Source: Gammaproteobacteria bacterium | Lineage (GTDB): Bacteria > Pseudomonadota > Gammaproteobacteria > Enterobacterales > Alteromonadaceae | Assembly (NCBI GenBank): GCA_023380515.1 | Contig: JAMCRH010000280.1 | Coordinates: 1 to 25,737 of the forward strand | Direction of reading: 5' to 3' | Length of the DNA: 25,737 bases | In this document: positions 25,306 through 25,737 of the stretch, piece after piece | How positions within the stretch are numbered: position 1 is the stretch's first letter | Layout: each line of letters starts with the position of its first letter | The notes under the pieces: model-generated | Database searches by the model: none | The model's input: the letters and a program-made list of their open reading frames with translations, nothing else | What the model was told of the DNA's origin: nothing | Position numbers and translations under genes: made by a program

Positions 25306-25737
25306 TGCTTAATAAGTCCATGAGATAGCTGTTTCGCTTATGTGAGTTACTGTGAGCCTTTGTGATCACTTTCATATCGTCAGCGCTACCGACAATGTGG
25401 ATCGCTGTCTCAGCTCTAGTAATCGCTGTATACAGCCATGCTCTATCAACGATTTTGCCTTTCTGTAGTGCAATAATGATTCTAGGAAACTGCGAGCCTT
25501 GAGCTTTATGTAGGGTTATTGCATAACCCAACTCCATGCAATCGAGCACGGATTGTGTGACCTCAACTTTATCCCCCGTATCCAGCGTTACTTCACCATA
25601 ACTTTCACCTGATGAGTCAATGCTGGTAAGCGTACCAAGAGAGCCGTTTTGAATGCCTTTATCATAGTGGTTTTGCGTAAATAGAATCGCATCATTCAAT
25701 CTGAGGTTTTGAAAGAATCTCTCACCGTGCATTTCAA
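25289..25737 (-). CDS. RecD-like superfamily 1 helicase, C-terminal end (partial)
   Basis: The frame continues past the window edge, so only the last 149 or so residues are seen. They contain NDAILFTQNHYDKGIQNGSLG, then GYAITLHKAQGSQFPRIIIAL (helicase motif V region) and LYTAITRAETAIHIVG (motif VI, with the arginine finger). This is the UvrD-C2-type end of RecD/RecD2-like DNA helicases. The ATG at 25732 is probably internal. The gene overlaps the GIY-YIG start by 17 bases. The sequence is AT-rich compared with the core region, as in the rest of the island. Whether it belongs to a defence, conjugation or repair module cannot be told from this fragment. Confidence 0.8.
   Translation of the reverse strand, partial: EMHGERFFQNLRLNDAILFTQNHYDKGIQNGSLGTLTSIDSSGESYGEVTLDTGDKVEVTQSVLDCMELGYAITLHKAQGSQFPRIIIALQKGKIVDRAWLYTAITRAETAIHIVGSADDMKVITKAHSNSHKRNSYLMDLLSNEANL

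Overview
The window looks like a chromosomal segment of a marine-type gammaproteobacterium, most likely Alteromonadales and possibly Idiomarinaceae. This is inferred from gene content and protein similarity; no rRNA or other marker is present. It has two parts: an ordinary, densely packed core (about 1-18050) and a mobile island (about 18070 to the end).

Core, left to right: the 3' end of an outer-membrane beta-barrel gene; rmuC and a class I fumarase (minus strand); pabB with a translationally coupled CoA-pyrophosphatase-type Nudix gene, then L-serine dehydratase sdaA (plus); a strong shared terminator; cysB (minus); yciH/SUI1 (plus); an HsbR/CrsR-like partner-switch regulator with its STAS antagonist (minus); two coupled secreted amidohydrolase-family genes (minus); a cytochrome c'/cytochrome b561 pair and a stand-alone receiver protein (plus); and tyrA (minus).

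Island: an IS30-family element lies directly against the tyrA ribosome binding site. On its other side it cuts off an AT-rich, secreted, reprolysin-like metalloprotease gene before the catalytic motif. About 610 bp of non-coding DNA follows. Within it, all four GGA trinucleotides of a ~190-nt minus-strand stretch fall in the loops of four perfect hairpins, which suggests a CsrA/RsmA-binding RNA. Next comes a small GIY-YIG nuclease gene split by a complete 4,344-bp ISL3-family transposon (20794-25137). The transposon has 24-bp terminal inverted repeats and a perfect 8-bp target duplication. Its cargo is a chrB remnant, the chromate transporter gene chrA and a periplasmic LppY/LpqO (DUF1259) protein gene. 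The window ends inside a RecD-like helicase gene whose 3' end overlaps the start of the split GIY-YIG gene.

Main result: the right-hand region is a chromate-resistance transposon built on an ISL3-type transposase. Both ends can be read to the base, and the interrupted host gene can be rebuilt in frame. The chrB regulator in it is internally deleted, so chrA and the DUF1259 gene may have lost chromate-responsive control.
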